From positions 1-64,000 of the forward strand of contig NZ_MUHY01000002.1 in the NCBI RefSeq assembly GCF_003004665.1: a stretch of 64,000 nt of DNA, given 5' to 3'. Every line of letters starts with the position of its first letter. Position 1 is the stretch's first letter. The DNA comes from Candidatus Pandoraea novymonadis (GTDB taxonomy: Bacteria > Pseudomonadota > Gammaproteobacteria > Burkholderiales > Burkholderiaceae). Under the pieces are notes generated by a model. It saw nothing but the letters and a program-made list of their open reading frames with translations. It was not told the origin of the DNA and did no database searches. A program made the translations under genes and the position numbers. Of this stretch, positions 42,231 through 51,787 are shown piece by piece.

Positions 42231-43298
42231 TTAAACATGTAACATTTCCTCATATGACTGAGGGTCGTGAGGTATCTTCTCAGGACTGGTTAGAGAGTGT
42301 ACTTCGTTTAAAATGTGCATACCCAGCCGTTCCAGTAATTTACAATCATCGGCAGCTTGAGGATTGTCAGTAACAAGTAGTTTATCTCCATAGAACATAG
42401 AGTTTGCACCTGCAAGGAAACATAGTGCTTGTAAGGCATCATTCATCGATTCTCGGCCAGCTGACAGTCGCACCATAGCTCGTGGCATGGCGATGCGTGC
42501 TACGGCGATAGTACGCACAAAATCGAATGGATCGATCGGCGAATAGTTTGCCATAGGAGTACCTTCTACAGCGACTAGATGGTTGATTGGAACAGATTCT
42601 GGATAAGGATCAAGGTTTGCTAGTTGAGTAATTAGGACTGAACGATCACGACGCGATTCACCCAAGCCGACAATGCCACCACAGCAAACTTTGAGGCCAG
42701 CGTCACGCACACGTGACAGAGTGTTTAACCGATCCTGATAGGTGCGTGTCGTAATTATTTTTCCGTAGAACTCCGGCGATGTATCGAGATTGTGGTTATA
42801 GTAGTCGAGGCCTGCATCGCGTAATTGTTCTGCTTGACCGTCACGTAGCATACCTAATGTGACACATGTTTCCAGTCCTATTGCCTTGACTCCTCTCACC
42901 ATTTCGCTAATAGCATTGATTTGATGAGATTTCGGACTGCGCCAGGCAGCACCCATACAAAAGCGTGTCGCACCATTATTTTTAGCGTTCTGTGCAGCCT
43001 TGAGGACATCGTTGAGCGGCATGAGTTTTTCAGCGTTAATGCCTGTGTCGTAGCGAGCCGATTGGGGACAATAACCGCAATCTTCGGGACAGCCCCCAGT
43101 TTTGATAGATAGCAGCGTAGACAGTTGCACTATATTGGCATCGAAATTCTCACGGTGAACCTGTTGTGCGCGATGCATGAGATCATTAAATGGCAAAGCA
43201 AACAATGTTTCAATTTTTTCGACGTTCCAAGGTATTGAGTTGCGTCGTGCAGAATCATCGTGAGCGTAAGCGCTTGGTGCGTGAAGATGTTTTTTCAT
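42231..43298 (-). CDS. bioB: Biotin synthase BioB
   Basis: BioB is a radical-SAM enzyme that inserts sulfur into dethiobiotin to make biotin. It is 355 aa. The 4Fe-4S motif is [11 protein letters not shown] (near residues 66-76), followed by [11 protein letters not shown] and [13 protein letters not shown]. The [2Fe-2S] Arg ligand region [19 protein letters not shown] is intact. The other biotin genes (bioA, bioD, bioF), adjacent in Burkholderia, are not in this window. Biotin is used by BirA, encoded at 51.8 kb. Confidence 0.95.
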   Translation of the reverse strand: MKKHLHAPSAYAHDDSARRNSIPWNVEKIETLFALPFNDLMHRAQQVHRENFDANIVQLSTLLSIKTGGCPEDCGYCPQSARYDTGINAEKLMPLNDVLKAAQNAKNNGATRFCMGAAWRSPKSHQINAISEMVRGVKAIGLETCVTLGMLRDGQAEQLRDAGLDYYNHNLDTSPEFYGKIITTRTYQDRLNTLSRVRDAGLKVCCGGIVGLGESRRDRSVLITQLANLDPYPESVPINHLVAVEGTPMANYSPIDPFDFVRTIAVARIAMPRAMVRLSAGRESMNDALQALCFLAGANSMFYGDKLLVTDNPQAADDCKLLERLGMHILNEVHSLTSPEKIPHDPQSYEEMLHV

Positions 43299-43873
43299 CG
43301 TATGGAGTCCTAAAATGATTTGATACTCAAGAAAATATAGGGATGGTTAACGTTTCTCGAATTATCCTAACATTTGGTGGAATTAGTTACTCCGAGTAAG
43401 CCTAATTTTAGGTGGTTCATTGAATATGTATTTTCTTACGAGAAGAGTTTTGCAGTGTTCAAAAATTTTTGTCAATGTCTTTTTGGTTGCAAAAGAGAGT
43501 TGGACTAGCACTCAATCTCGCATTCTCGATCATCGGTTGTAGTGATCATTTCCCGGATACAGTTAAAATGCTTTGCTTATTCTGGGGTTAACCATTCCGC
43601 AAAAATGTAGGAAATCCATTGAATAAGCAGATGACATACTCTCCAATTGTCAACGGAATTAGTCCAATTTGAGCCTTCACTAGAAAAATGCATGTTTTTA
43701 ACATGATACGACTATCTAGCAGATGACAACTAACATGAGCCTCATACAAGTTCTATCCTAGATTTTTTTCAACGGTACCGGTGCACTCTGTATTTTTCGA
43801 TACACATAAAGATTTGACCTCCTCAAATTAGTGAAAATGCGAAGACATAGAAAAAATTAGTCTGGATTAGTAA
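43299..43873. other. Intergenic gap, no gene seen
   Basis: In these 575 bp between bioB and the carbonic anhydrase gene I found no gene. I looked on the minus strand for remains of bioD, which would precede bioB, and recognised none. A small CATGTT/AACATG palindrome lies near 43690-43705. Confidence 0.6.
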
Positions 43874-44545
43874 TTATTTGTGCTGTTCATGGAAAATGTG
43901 TGAAACACACCGGTTGTACACATGAAGCAAAGCCTCTGCAGTATTGACTGACATGCCTAAATCGCGTACCAGACCATCTCTTAGGCCGTAAACCCATCCA
44001 TGCACGGTGACAGGTTGCTGGCGAGCCCAAGCATCCTGTAATACCGTGGTACGGCAGATATTAACAACTTGTTCAATTACATTGAGCTCACAGAGACGAT
44101 CATGACGTGCTTCAGGTGATGGGAGAATATCAATCTGTGATCGGTGACGTTCATGGACATTGCGTACATGACGTAGCCAATTGTCGACCAAACCAAGGTG
44201 GGCGTCATCGAGTACAGCACCAACACCACTGCAGCCATAGTGACCTACTACCATGATGTGACGTACCTTAAGTACTTCGACAGCAAACTGTAGTACGGAA
44301 AGGACGTTTAGGTCGCTCTGCACGACAATATTGGCAATATTTCGATGGACAAAAATCTCGCCCGGTGCAAGTCCGGTAATCTGGTTTGCTGGCACACGCG
44401 AATCCGAGCAGCCAATCCACAGATACTGCGGAGCCTGTTGTCTAGAAAGACATTCGAAAAAGGTTGGATCCTCGGCATTCACGCGGGCAACCCACGCACG
44501 GTTGTTATCAAGCAGATGGATCAAAGGTTGGTGGTCGTTGTTCAT
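43874..44545 (-). CDS. can: Beta-class carbonic anhydrase
   Basis: This zinc enzyme interconverts CO2 and bicarbonate, supplying bicarbonate to carboxylases. It is 223 aa from the chosen ATG. Zinc ligands are visible: Cys and Asp in WIGCSDSRVPANQ and His/Cys in VVGHYGCSGVGAV. The conserved NIVVQSDLNVLSVLQFAVEV region is present. The frame is open five codons further to a GTG at 44560, but the ATG gives MNNDHQPLIHLLDNN, the family's usual start. Confidence 0.93.
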   Translation of the reverse strand: MNNDHQPLIHLLDNNRAWVARVNAEDPTFFECLSRQQAPQYLWIGCSDSRVPANQITGLAPGEIFVHRNIANIVVQSDLNVLSVLQFAVEVLKVRHIMVVGHYGCSGVGAVLDDAHLGLVDNWLRHVRNVHERHRSQIDILPSPEARHDRLCELNVIEQVVNICRTTVLQDAWARQQPVTVHGWVYGLRDGLVRDLGMSVNTAEALLHVYNRCVSHIFHEQHK

Positions 44546-45161
44546 AAGAACAAAACACACCTTGTTGATTTAACCATAGGTAATTTCATGTAGTCTGTCA
44601 CAGAGAATGCTTTCTGCTTATGTTGAATTGCAAGGAGAGGGAAAAGGACTAAAAAATCCAGATGATGCTGTTTCTTCAATAGAATCTTGCGAAATTTATA
44701 TTCATTCAGGCATCCGAAACATCGCATATTAGCTATTTATTGATAGCAGAAGGTTGATGAATGTGACGCGCCGTTAAATGTCCAGTAGCGCATAAAAAAC
44801 ATGTTATCTTATGTATTTAATTTTTGATGTTAATTGCAGAGAGTATAGTCTTTTAGAAGTGATGAATTCTACTTCAGAGGACGGACTGCGCATTTCATCA
44901 TATAAAAAAGTTCACAATTGAGACACTTTTTCTTTGTTTCAAGCAGACCTTGGTGATTGATGTACGATTTTACGAAAAATACGAAACCTGGGTTTAACCA
45001 AAAAACGGTGCGACTTCCCTAAGGTATTTTGATGTACAGTTATTCGCGCAGTTAACTAGACCGATGTCTTAGATTAAAGAAAGTCTCAAAAAGAGACTTT
45101 CTTTAATCTAAGACAGTGGAGTATCAATAGTTTCATCATCTGCATGTAGATCAGTTCTTAA
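44546..45161. other. Intergenic gap containing a very long perfect hairpin
   Basis: No gene is seen in these 616 bp between can and the dsbA-like gene. An SDR oxidoreductase gene is expected after dsbA in Burkholderia; I did not recognise its remains on the minus strand. The notable feature is the 23-bp hairpin at 45065-45115. Confidence 0.6.
45065..45115. repeat. Perfect 23-bp inverted repeat with 5-nt loop
   Basis: The arm at 45065-45087 (starts TGTCTTAGATTAAAG) pairs with no mismatch with 45093-45115 around AAAAA. It lies 46 bp after the dsbA-like stop codon. There is no T-run beyond the stem on the minus strand. Confidence 0.92.
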
Positions 45162-45845
45162 TCAGAGTTTCTTCTCCCTAATCTGTCGGATTATAACATC
45201 CGCGGTATATAACATCGCTGAGAGTAATTCTTGCTCATTTTTCGGGTACTTCCCAGTTTTCTCTAATAATTCAGCCGTCTTATCAGGCGATAATAAATAT
45301 TTTCCTTGAATCACAATCGCTGGAGTGCTATCTACCTTGTAGTCATATGCTATTTTTTTTGCTTGATTGACCTGATTTTTTGTCGAAAAGGCATTGTACA
45401 CATTGAGAAAGTTTTTTTTGTCGATGCCAAATTTATTGAGATAGTTTGCTTGCGCTTCTGCTGTGAGCAGATAATTTTTCTCAATATGGATAGCGTTAAA
45501 AATTTTTGGGGTTAAGTCCGTGTCACGCCCAAGTGCAGAAAGTGCATAATACATAATAGCGTGTGGCTCGAAGCGAGCTTCGAAGGTTACAGGTATATGT
45601 TTGACTACAACATCTTTTTTTTGCTTTTTAGCCCATTGATCAATAAGCGGATTAAGTAGATGGCAATGCTTGCAGGCATAAAAAAAGAATTCTGTGACCT
45701 CGATTTTTCCGGGTGAGTTGGTTATCTGCGGTATGGATAATTTTGTGTAGTTGGTACCAACTTCCGTAGTGGTGAGAGATACACTACGGGCTGTAGTCGT
45801 GACGAATATCAAAGAGAATAGAACAAAACCAAGAATTTTTTTCAT
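45162..45845 (-). CDS. dsbA: DsbA-type thiol:disulfide interchange protein
   Basis: This periplasmic thioredoxin-fold oxidase introduces disulfides into exported proteins, such as LptD. It is 227 aa. A signal peptide MKKILGFVLFSLIFVTTTA starts at the chosen ATG; an upstream in-frame GTG at 45899 would add 18 unlikely residues. The active site is FYACKHCHLLNP (CKHC instead of the E. coli CPHC) and the cis-proline loop is DSTPAIVIQG. It follows the SPOR gene as in Burkholderia argS-SPOR-dsbA. Confidence 0.9.
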   Translation of the reverse strand: MKKILGFVLFSLIFVTTTARSVSLTTTEVGTNYTKLSIPQITNSPGKIEVTEFFFYACKHCHLLNPLIDQWAKKQKKDVVVKHIPVTFEARFEPHAIMYYALSALGRDTDLTPKIFNAIHIEKNYLLTAEAQANYLNKFGIDKKNFLNVYNAFSTKNQVNQAKKIAYDYKVDSTPAIVIQGKYLLSPDKTAELLEKTGKYPKNEQELLSAMLYTADVIIRQIREKKL

Positions 45846-45955
45846 GAGTAATGAGTGTAAAGGAGTTTCAATAATGGCTTCGATGCAATTATGACTCACA
45901 GAAATTATCCACCATAGGTCATATAAAATACATTCTCAGTATTCATTTTTATAGT

Positions 45956-46618
45956 TTATGGTTTGGTCAGCCGAATTACTGCGGTATCGATGCCCATATC
46001 ATGCAAGCGACGACGAACCTGTTTCATTTCGTCAATTTTTTCATAAGGCCCAGTGCGGACCCGGTATATTAAAAGACCATTATTGTCTCGTTGTTCGACA
46101 TGTGTTTCAAACCCTTGAAATGCGAGCTTAACATGCTGCTGCTCAGCATCGAGTTTTGATTTATAAGCACCCACTTGTAGAAAATAAATTAATCTATCTT
46201 CATTTGAAGGCTCGATAAATTGTGGTTGGCTCGGCACGACTGATGGTACTGTCAGTTTGGTGCCTCCACTATTAGTAATAATGCTTGCCTTTTCATTCAG
46301 AATGTCGAATTGGGGAGGCATTGCGGTTTGAGCTGGTTCAGAATGGAACACTGTCGAATCAGACCCTTCTGTATCATTAAGGAGCGAACTCTCATTCGGT
46401 AAGGGTGTTTTGTTTTGCAGTGCTTTGTTCGGGCTCGGCATTTGCTCGATGAATGTATTTCCCGACTGGTGTGACGGGACTTTTTCGATGAAAGGAAGCG
46501 GTGTTTGGGTGATGTATAGGGCGACTATTACCGCAATGGCAAGGCCAACAATCATGCCCAATACAATACCAAGGAGTGTACCGCCCCATTGGCGGGTTGG
46601 CCCACGTTTATTTGCCAT
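45956..46618 (-). CDS. SPOR-domain (FtsN-like) membrane protein
   Basis: This is an inner-membrane protein with a short cytoplasmic tail (MANKRGPTRQWGG), one transmembrane helix (about residues 14-37), a proline- and asparagine-rich periplasmic linker and a C-terminal SPOR domain (about 140-218: YFLQVGAYKSKLDAEQQ, YRVRTGPYEKIDEMKQV). SPOR domains bind denuded glycan strands at the septum, so a role in cell division is likely. It is 220 aa and lies between argS and dsbA, as in Burkholderia, where it is often annotated FtsN. Confidence 0.85.
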   Translation of the reverse strand: MANKRGPTRQWGGTLLGIVLGMIVGLAIAVIVALYITQTPLPFIEKVPSHQSGNTFIEQMPSPNKALQNKTPLPNESSLLNDTEGSDSTVFHSEPAQTAMPPQFDILNEKASIITNSGGTKLTVPSVVPSQPQFIEPSNEDRLIYFLQVGAYKSKLDAEQQHVKLAFQGFETHVEQRDNNGLLIYRVRTGPYEKIDEMKQVRRRLHDMGIDTAVIRLTKP

Positions 46619-46690
46619 CGAGTCGATTCCATCCTTACAGGGTTGAAATTAGCATGTTAAAGGAAAGTTAAATTTTGATACCGAGTTTAG

Positions 46691-48445
46691 TCACATTTTG
46701 GTTGGTGCAGAAACGCCTAAGATAACTAAGCCATTTTGCAAAACTTGTTTGGTGGCCGCAAGCAACGCCAAACGTGCTTGTTTCACAATTTCATCAGTGA
46801 CCAACACACGGTCTGCCTTGTAGAAGGAGTGAAAAGCACTCGCCAGATTCTGTAAATAGAATGCTACCACGTGAGGTGCCAACTCTTTCGCGGCGCGCGT
46901 TAACATATCAGGGTATTCAGCCAATAATTTCAATAGTACGGAGGCATGGTCGCCTGTCAACGGAGACAAATTAACATTTGCAAGGCTTTTTTTATCACCT
47001 CCCCATTGGGTCAGAATCGAGCAAATCCGTGCGTGAGCATATTGCACATAATAGACAGGATTTTCATCATTCTGATCTAACGCAAGGTCGACGTTAAATA
47101 TAAATTCGGTGTCAGCTTTACGAGAAATCAAAAAGAATCGAACAGCATCACGGCCACGTCGTATGATTTCCTCACGCGAGAGACATTCGAGTGGAGCAAT
47201 TTCTGATGAGATGCCTCCTGACCACTCTATGAGATCACGTACGGTTACATAGCTTCCTGCACGTTTCGAAATTTTAATCTCTTCACCGTTTCGCATAACA
47301 GTGACCATCTTGTGTAATACATAATGTGGATATCCCTTTGGAATTCCAATATCAAGGGCTTGCAGCCCAGATCTTACGCGCAGAATAGTGCTATGGTGGT
47401 CAGAGCCTTGAATATTTATTACCTGATCAAAACCACGTGTCCATTTTTTTGTATGATACGCAACATCTGGCACAAAATAAGTGTATGTGCCATCAGTTTT
47501 TCGCATCACGCGGTCTTTATCGTCACCATAATCTGTCGTTCGAAGCCAAAGCGCACCTTCTTGCTCATAAGTATGGCCTGCAGCGATGAGTGCACTGACT
47601 GTGTTTTCGACGCTACCATCTTGATACAGGGAAGATTCCAGATAATATTGATCGAATCTGACGCCTAAGGTTTGTAAATCGATATCCTGTTCGCGGCGCA
47701 GATACGTGACAGCAAATATGCGAATTGACTCGATGTCATCAGTATTGCCACTAGCAGTCACAGCTTTACAGTCAGATGCTTGTACTGTTTTTCCTGCTAG
47801 AAAATCTTGAGCAATATCCGCAATATAAACACCATTGTAGGCTATTTTAGGCCAATTTTCATCACCAGGTTTCAGGCCTTTCGCTCGTGATTGCACTGAC
47901 GCCGCGAGCGTTTGAATTTGGACACCAGCATCGTTGTAGTAAAATTCGCGGTGGACCTTGCAGCCTTGTGTTCCCAGTAATTCAGCCAAGGCATCGCCAA
48001 GAACAGCTTGACGCCCATGACCGACGTGTAGGGGACCAGTCGGATTGGCTGATACAAACTCAATCATCACGGACCCTGCCGGGTCGGTACGACGTCCAAA
48101 TCTGATACCTTGTGCAAGAATTTCAGGGACAATGGCATGCTTAGTGTTAATAGATAAACGGAAATTGATAAACCCTGGCCCCGCGATTTCAACGCTGTCG
48201 ATAAAACTATATGCACGTTCATCTGCAAGTATGCGATCGGAGATACGCTTCGCCAACTCACGGGCATTGACCTTTAAGTGTTTAGCTAATTGCATCGCGA
48301 TATTACATGCGAAATCGCCGTGCGCCAGAATTTTCGGTCGTTCTAGTATTACTGTAGGCCGAAACTGTTTATTTGTGGAAGACAAAAGGCTATCCACAAC
48401 ATCGTTAATCAGCGCCACTAGAGTGTTTTTTTGTGTAGGTAGCAT
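46691..48445 (-). CDS. argS: Arginyl-tRNA synthetase
   Basis: This is the class Ia enzyme charging tRNA-Arg, 584 aa. The HIGH-type motif is [16 protein letters not shown] (near residues 132-147). The KMSKS-like loop reads [14 protein letters not shown]. The N-terminal tRNA-contact domain and the C-terminal anticodon-binding part ending [19 protein letters not shown] are in place. The SPOR gene follows 72 bp downstream. Confidence 0.96.
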   Translation of the reverse strand: MLPTQKNTLVALINDVVDSLLSSTNKQFRPTVILERPKILAHGDFACNIAMQLAKHLKVNARELAKRISDRILADERAYSFIDSVEIAGPGFINFRLSINTKHAIVPEILAQGIRFGRRTDPAGSVMIEFVSANPTGPLHVGHGRQAVLGDALAELLGTQGCKVHREFYYNDAGVQIQTLAASVQSRAKGLKPGDENWPKIAYNGVYIADIAQDFLAGKTVQASDCKAVTASGNTDDIESIRIFAVTYLRREQDIDLQTLGVRFDQYYLESSLYQDGSVENTVSALIAAGHTYEQEGALWLRTTDYGDDKDRVMRKTDGTYTYFVPDVAYHTKKWTRGFDQVINIQGSDHHSTILRVRSGLQALDIGIPKGYPHYVLHKMVTVMRNGEEIKISKRAGSYVTVRDLIEWSGGISSEIAPLECLSREEIIRRGRDAVRFFLISRKADTEFIFNVDLALDQNDENPVYYVQYAHARICSILTQWGGDKKSLANVNLSPLTGDHASVLLKLLAEYPDMLTRAAKELAPHVVAFYLQNLASAFHSFYKADRVLVTDEIVKQARLALLAATKQVLQNGLVILGVSAPTKM

Positions 48446-49551
48446 TAAGGAAATAGAGCTTAATCATCTGTTGAAGACTAGATGGCATAATGAATTATGA
48501 GCACCGCATTTTAGCAGGTGTATGCCAATCGCGAAGCTAACACTAATACGAGGAGACTCATATGTAAATCACATGTGTTGATTCCATGGCAATAGCGGCA
48601 ATCCAAAATATTTCGTCTTGTTTTTAAGCTGCGAGTACTCTCTCATTGTTTATGAACCAACTTGGTTTACTTTTTTATGTTTAGGGTAGTAAAAAACGAT
48701 TGAAAAAAACAATACCATTGCTCAGAATTTTCGTGCTTATGAGAGAAAATCATGGTGATGGAATTGTGGACCGAGAGAAGAATATTAAAGTATTTAATAG
48801 GTTAGGTTGGATAAATATCTGTATTTGATATAACGAGCCCATCAAGACCTGGCAGCGACATACGAACTTAATAAAGTTATGAACAGTCAGGTTTTCAAAA
48901 CCTGAAGCAATACCTTTGACGAAGAGGGAGGTATAAAACATTTTTCACCTCCATCACCACAAAAAATCTCAATGGGATTCGCTTTGGATACAATTAGATC
49001 AAACAGGTGGCCTTTATTATGCTTTCCAGGTTGATTTGCCAACAATTATGTCGTTTAAAAAGTTTCTTTTAAACATGATAGATAAAAATAGGTCTAACTA
49101 TATTTCTCTTTTTTGAATTTTCTACGGCCGTTGATCTATCAGGAAGGAATTTGAATAAAAAGTACGTAACGTATTTAGTTCTAGAAATCACTATAATACG
49201 ACTCATATTTTTAAAAATTCAGTTTAAGTATATGAGAAATTTTAGTGCTCTACATACTAATTGGGTACGTTCTCTGTCATTTTGATGGTGACGAGCACCA
49301 TGCCTTGTCGCTTGACTCGTTGTTATTTTATAGATGCTAACGCACATTGGTTCGCGTTATGATGCTACCTGAGGATGCGCATGGCGGTAAATTTTCGTTA
49401 GGATCTTTGAAAGAACCTCTGACTTTTTGCCGAAGGAATCGCAGATAAAACTCCATTAGGTGTGCGTGTCTATCTTTTAGGGAGACTAAAAATCAACTAT
49501 TTTGAAGTTAGTGTGCGGTTTTAGGTCTCTCGGACTTTGGGAGTTAATTAA
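48446..49551. other. Long intergenic gap, no recognised gene
   Basis: This 1106-bp AT-rich gap separates the divergent argS and ferritin-like genes. A plus-strand frame near 49425-49520 (LFAEGIADKTPLGVRVYLLG and beyond) ends just before the ferritin-like gene and might be the tail of a lost upstream gene, but I could not assign it. A GTTTTAGGTCTCTCGGACTTTGGGAG stretch immediately precedes the next gene and supplies its GGGAG ribosome site. Confidence 0.5.
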
Positions 49552-50436
49552 ATGAACGGTATGTTGTATCCCGAATTGTATAAGTCGCTTGAGGCTGCCC
49601 GATGGAATATGGAAAAAGATATTCCATGGGAGCAGTTTGACAATACTTTGTTGTCGGAAGAGCAGGCGCGCACTATTAAAATGAATGCGATTACTGAATG
49701 GGCAGCACTGCCTGCCACTGAAATGTTCTTGCGGGACCATCGTGATGATAGCGACTTCTCCGCATTTATTAGCGTATGGTTTTTCGAGGAACAGAAACAT
49801 TCGTTGGTCTTGATGGAATATCTTCGTCGTTTTCGGCCATGGCTGGTGCCAACAGAAGAAGAACTACACGCGGTGCGTTTTCCATTCGATCCAGCTCCAC
49901 CACTCGAAACGCTAATGCTTCACTTTTGTGGTGAAATCCGTTTAAATCATTGGTATCGGCGTGCTGCTCAATGGCATACAGAACCCGTGATCAAGCGTAT
50001 ATACGAAACAATTTCGCGTGATGAAGCACGTCATGGGGGCGCATACCTACGTTATATGAAAAAGGCTATGGTTCATTGTGGTGATACAGCACGTGCTGCA
50101 TTCGCCAAGATTGGAGTACTCATGGCCTCAGCTCGCAGAACCGATAAGCCTTTGCATCCCACAAATTTGCATGTTAACAAAGATTTATTCCCGAAAGACA
50201 CTGTGCAGTCAAAATTACCAGATCCCGAATGGCTTGAACACTGGCTTGATGAACAAATTAAGTTCGATGATGGCTGGGAGAAAAAAGTTATTGAGCGAAT
50301 TCTTCATAATCTGTCACTGTTGTTTGAGCGCACATTCACCACAGCACGGGATCTCAATCGCTATCGGAAGGAAGTTACCTCACATTTAACTGTATCAAAA
50401 ACGACAGTCGGTGTACCTATCAATGCACAGGGTTAG
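49552..50436 (+). CDS. Ferritin-like di-iron domain protein
   Basis: This 294-aa helical protein has two ExxH-type iron motifs, EEQKHSLVLMEY (near residues 80-91) and SRDEARHGGAYLRYM (near 158-172), plus further glutamates in WAALPATEMF and CGEIRLNHWYRR. That is the pattern of the ferritin-like/acyl-desaturase superfamily with a di-iron site. A homologue occupies this place in Burkholderia, next to hldC and coaX. The substrate is unknown. ATGs at 49552 and 49561 are both possible starts. Confidence 0.75.
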   Translation: MNGMLYPELYKSLEAARWNMEKDIPWEQFDNTLLSEEQARTIKMNAITEWAALPATEMFLRDHRDDSDFSAFISVWFFEEQKHSLVLMEYLRRFRPWLVPTEEELHAVRFPFDPAPPLETLMLHFCGEIRLNHWYRRAAQWHTEPVIKRIYETISRDEARHGGAYLRYMKKAMVHCGDTARAAFAKIGVLMASARRTDKPLHPTNLHVNKDLFPKDTVQSKLPDPEWLEHWLDEQIKFDDGWEKKVIERILHNLSLLFERTFTTARDLNRYRKEVTSHLTVSKTTVGVPINAQG

Positions 50437-50689
50437 TTCATGGTGTTCTCATGGGATGAGAAAACTCCACAAGTTTTTAAAATTTTAGAGTTCTTTTTAT
50501 GAGAAACGCGTCTAGGATTTTTTTGCAATTCAACTGGTGATAAAAGGAACTGCGGAGTTCTGTTTTTTAATTTTTATGTGATTAGGGTTTTGCGCAGACC
50601 TATGAGAAGATGAATCCACCAATGTTTTATCAATCAACAGTGTTTGCACGCCATCTTCTACGACAGTCATTTATCGTGCATATAATTTC

Positions 50690-50785
50690 CCCACAGCATA
50701 TCTAGTTGTGTTCACAGTTCAGTTTTTTGTAATTCTGAAGAAACGATAAAGAATTACAATCTTAGCAAGGGCGGATTCACTCTGC
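50690..50785 (+). pseudogene. hldC: Remnant of hldC/rfaE2 (heptose-1-phosphate adenylyltransferase)
   Basis: On the plus strand a frame reads LVVFTVQFFVILK (50702-50740), which lines up without gaps with the family start PVVFTNGVFDILH; after a stop it continues ITILARADSL, like VTYLAQARAL. Together these are the N-terminal nucleotidyltransferase segment with its HxGH motif destroyed. The rest of the gene is missing; coaX ends 43 bp further on. In Burkholderia a heptose-1-phosphate adenylyltransferase gene lies near the ferritin-like gene and coaX. It would make ADP-heptose for LPS. Comparison is from memory. Confidence 0.55.
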
Positions 50786-50827
50786 TTTGATGAAGGTGGA
50801 CTTGATAAAAAGCACGAAGTCTAGAGT

Positions 50828-51787
50828 TCAGCGCACAGCAGTAATACTTTTGCTTAAAATGTTTTCCGAATCGAATCGTTTACTTGCAAGTTGATAGAGG
50901 CCCGCGAGCACAAGAGAGTCGTGTTCTGTAAATTTTATAGATAACAACTGCGTAATCATGCTTCTGGCACCACCAGATAGAATGCAACGCACAGGACCAC
51001 CAAGGTCACGTTGAAGTGCCGCATGGCTCCGCTCGATCAACCCAGCCTGTGCGCCAAGACAGCCAGCAATTAAGGCATCGTGAGTGTTTTTTGCAAATCG
51101 AAGCCAAGGCTCTATTTTCTTATTCTCGATATTTATATATGGTAATTGTGCCGTACCTTGTGCGAGTGAAGATAGCATCATGGCGGGTCCCGGTGCAATG
51201 ACACCCCCTAAAAATTCGCCGGTAGCGCTCAAGTAATCAAGTGTGGTAGTTGTGCCTAATGTGACTATTAACAGATGTTCGCCGCGGTAAGCAGCATGAG
51301 CACCAATTAAGCTTGCCCAGCGATCTGTTCCTAAGCATGATGGTGGAGTATAGTGATTGATGACACATGCCGCTTCGGCACTTGAATGAATAACCTGCAA
51401 ATGATCATGCGCAGCTCTTCCCCAGAGCGTACGAAGGGCCATTCGCACAGTCTGCTCTGCAAGCTTGCCTGCAACGTTTGATAACCATATCCCGTGTGGC
51501 ACAGAACACATGGAAGGTTTAACTTCCGTTCGGAAACTATTGGTTTCAGCAATAGCGCACTCTCTGGTCGGATGTTTTGATATATCAGGTTGTATCGTAT
51601 TGGCCGTTAATGTAAGCCATTGTATGCCAATATCGTTGGCAAGATTGCTCCAATTATCATGCATAATGGAACCACTTGCGAGGAATCTGGGCTGTGAAGC
51701 AGACCAATTGGTTGGGAGGATGCCAGGGGCAAATGCCCACTTGATGCGGCTGTTGCCAGAATCAATTAGTAGACAAGGAGTGCTCAT
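50828..51787 (-). CDS. coaX: Type III pantothenate kinase
   Basis: CoaX phosphorylates pantothenate, the first step of coenzyme A synthesis, and needs a monovalent cation. It is 319 aa, including an insertion relative to the shortest family members. Signatures include LIDSGNSRIKWAFA at the N-terminus, LGTDRWASLIGAHAAY in the middle and IVTLGTTTTLDYL, GGVIAPGPAMMLSSL in the second ATPase lobe. The start overlaps the end of birA by 4 bp, the usual birA-coaX coupling. Confidence 0.9.
   Translation of the reverse strand: MSTPCLLIDSGNSRIKWAFAPGILPTNWSASQPRFLASGSIMHDNWSNLANDIGIQWLTLTANTIQPDISKHPTRECAIAETNSFRTEVKPSMCSVPHGIWLSNVAGKLAEQTVRMALRTLWGRAAHDHLQVIHSSAEAACVINHYTPPSCLGTDRWASLIGAHAAYRGEHLLIVTLGTTTTLDYLSATGEFLGGVIAPGPAMMLSSLAQGTAQLPYINIENKKIEPWLRFAKNTHDALIAGCLGAQAGLIERSHAALQRDLGGPVRCILSGGARSMITQLLSIKFTEHDSLVLAGLYQLASKRFDSENILSKSITAVR

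Noticed and set aside
42231-43298. BirA-type operator upstream of bioB
   Set aside because: No TTGTAAACC-type inverted operator is seen, and BirA here lacks a DNA-binding domain.
44542-44727. Minus-strand 61-codon frame upstream of can
   Set aside because: Lysine/leucine-rich translation of AT-rich DNA with no recognisable motif.
48750-48941. Minus-strand 63-codon frame in the argS-ferritin gap
   Set aside because: No motif, no ribosome site, and composition like random AT-rich sequence.
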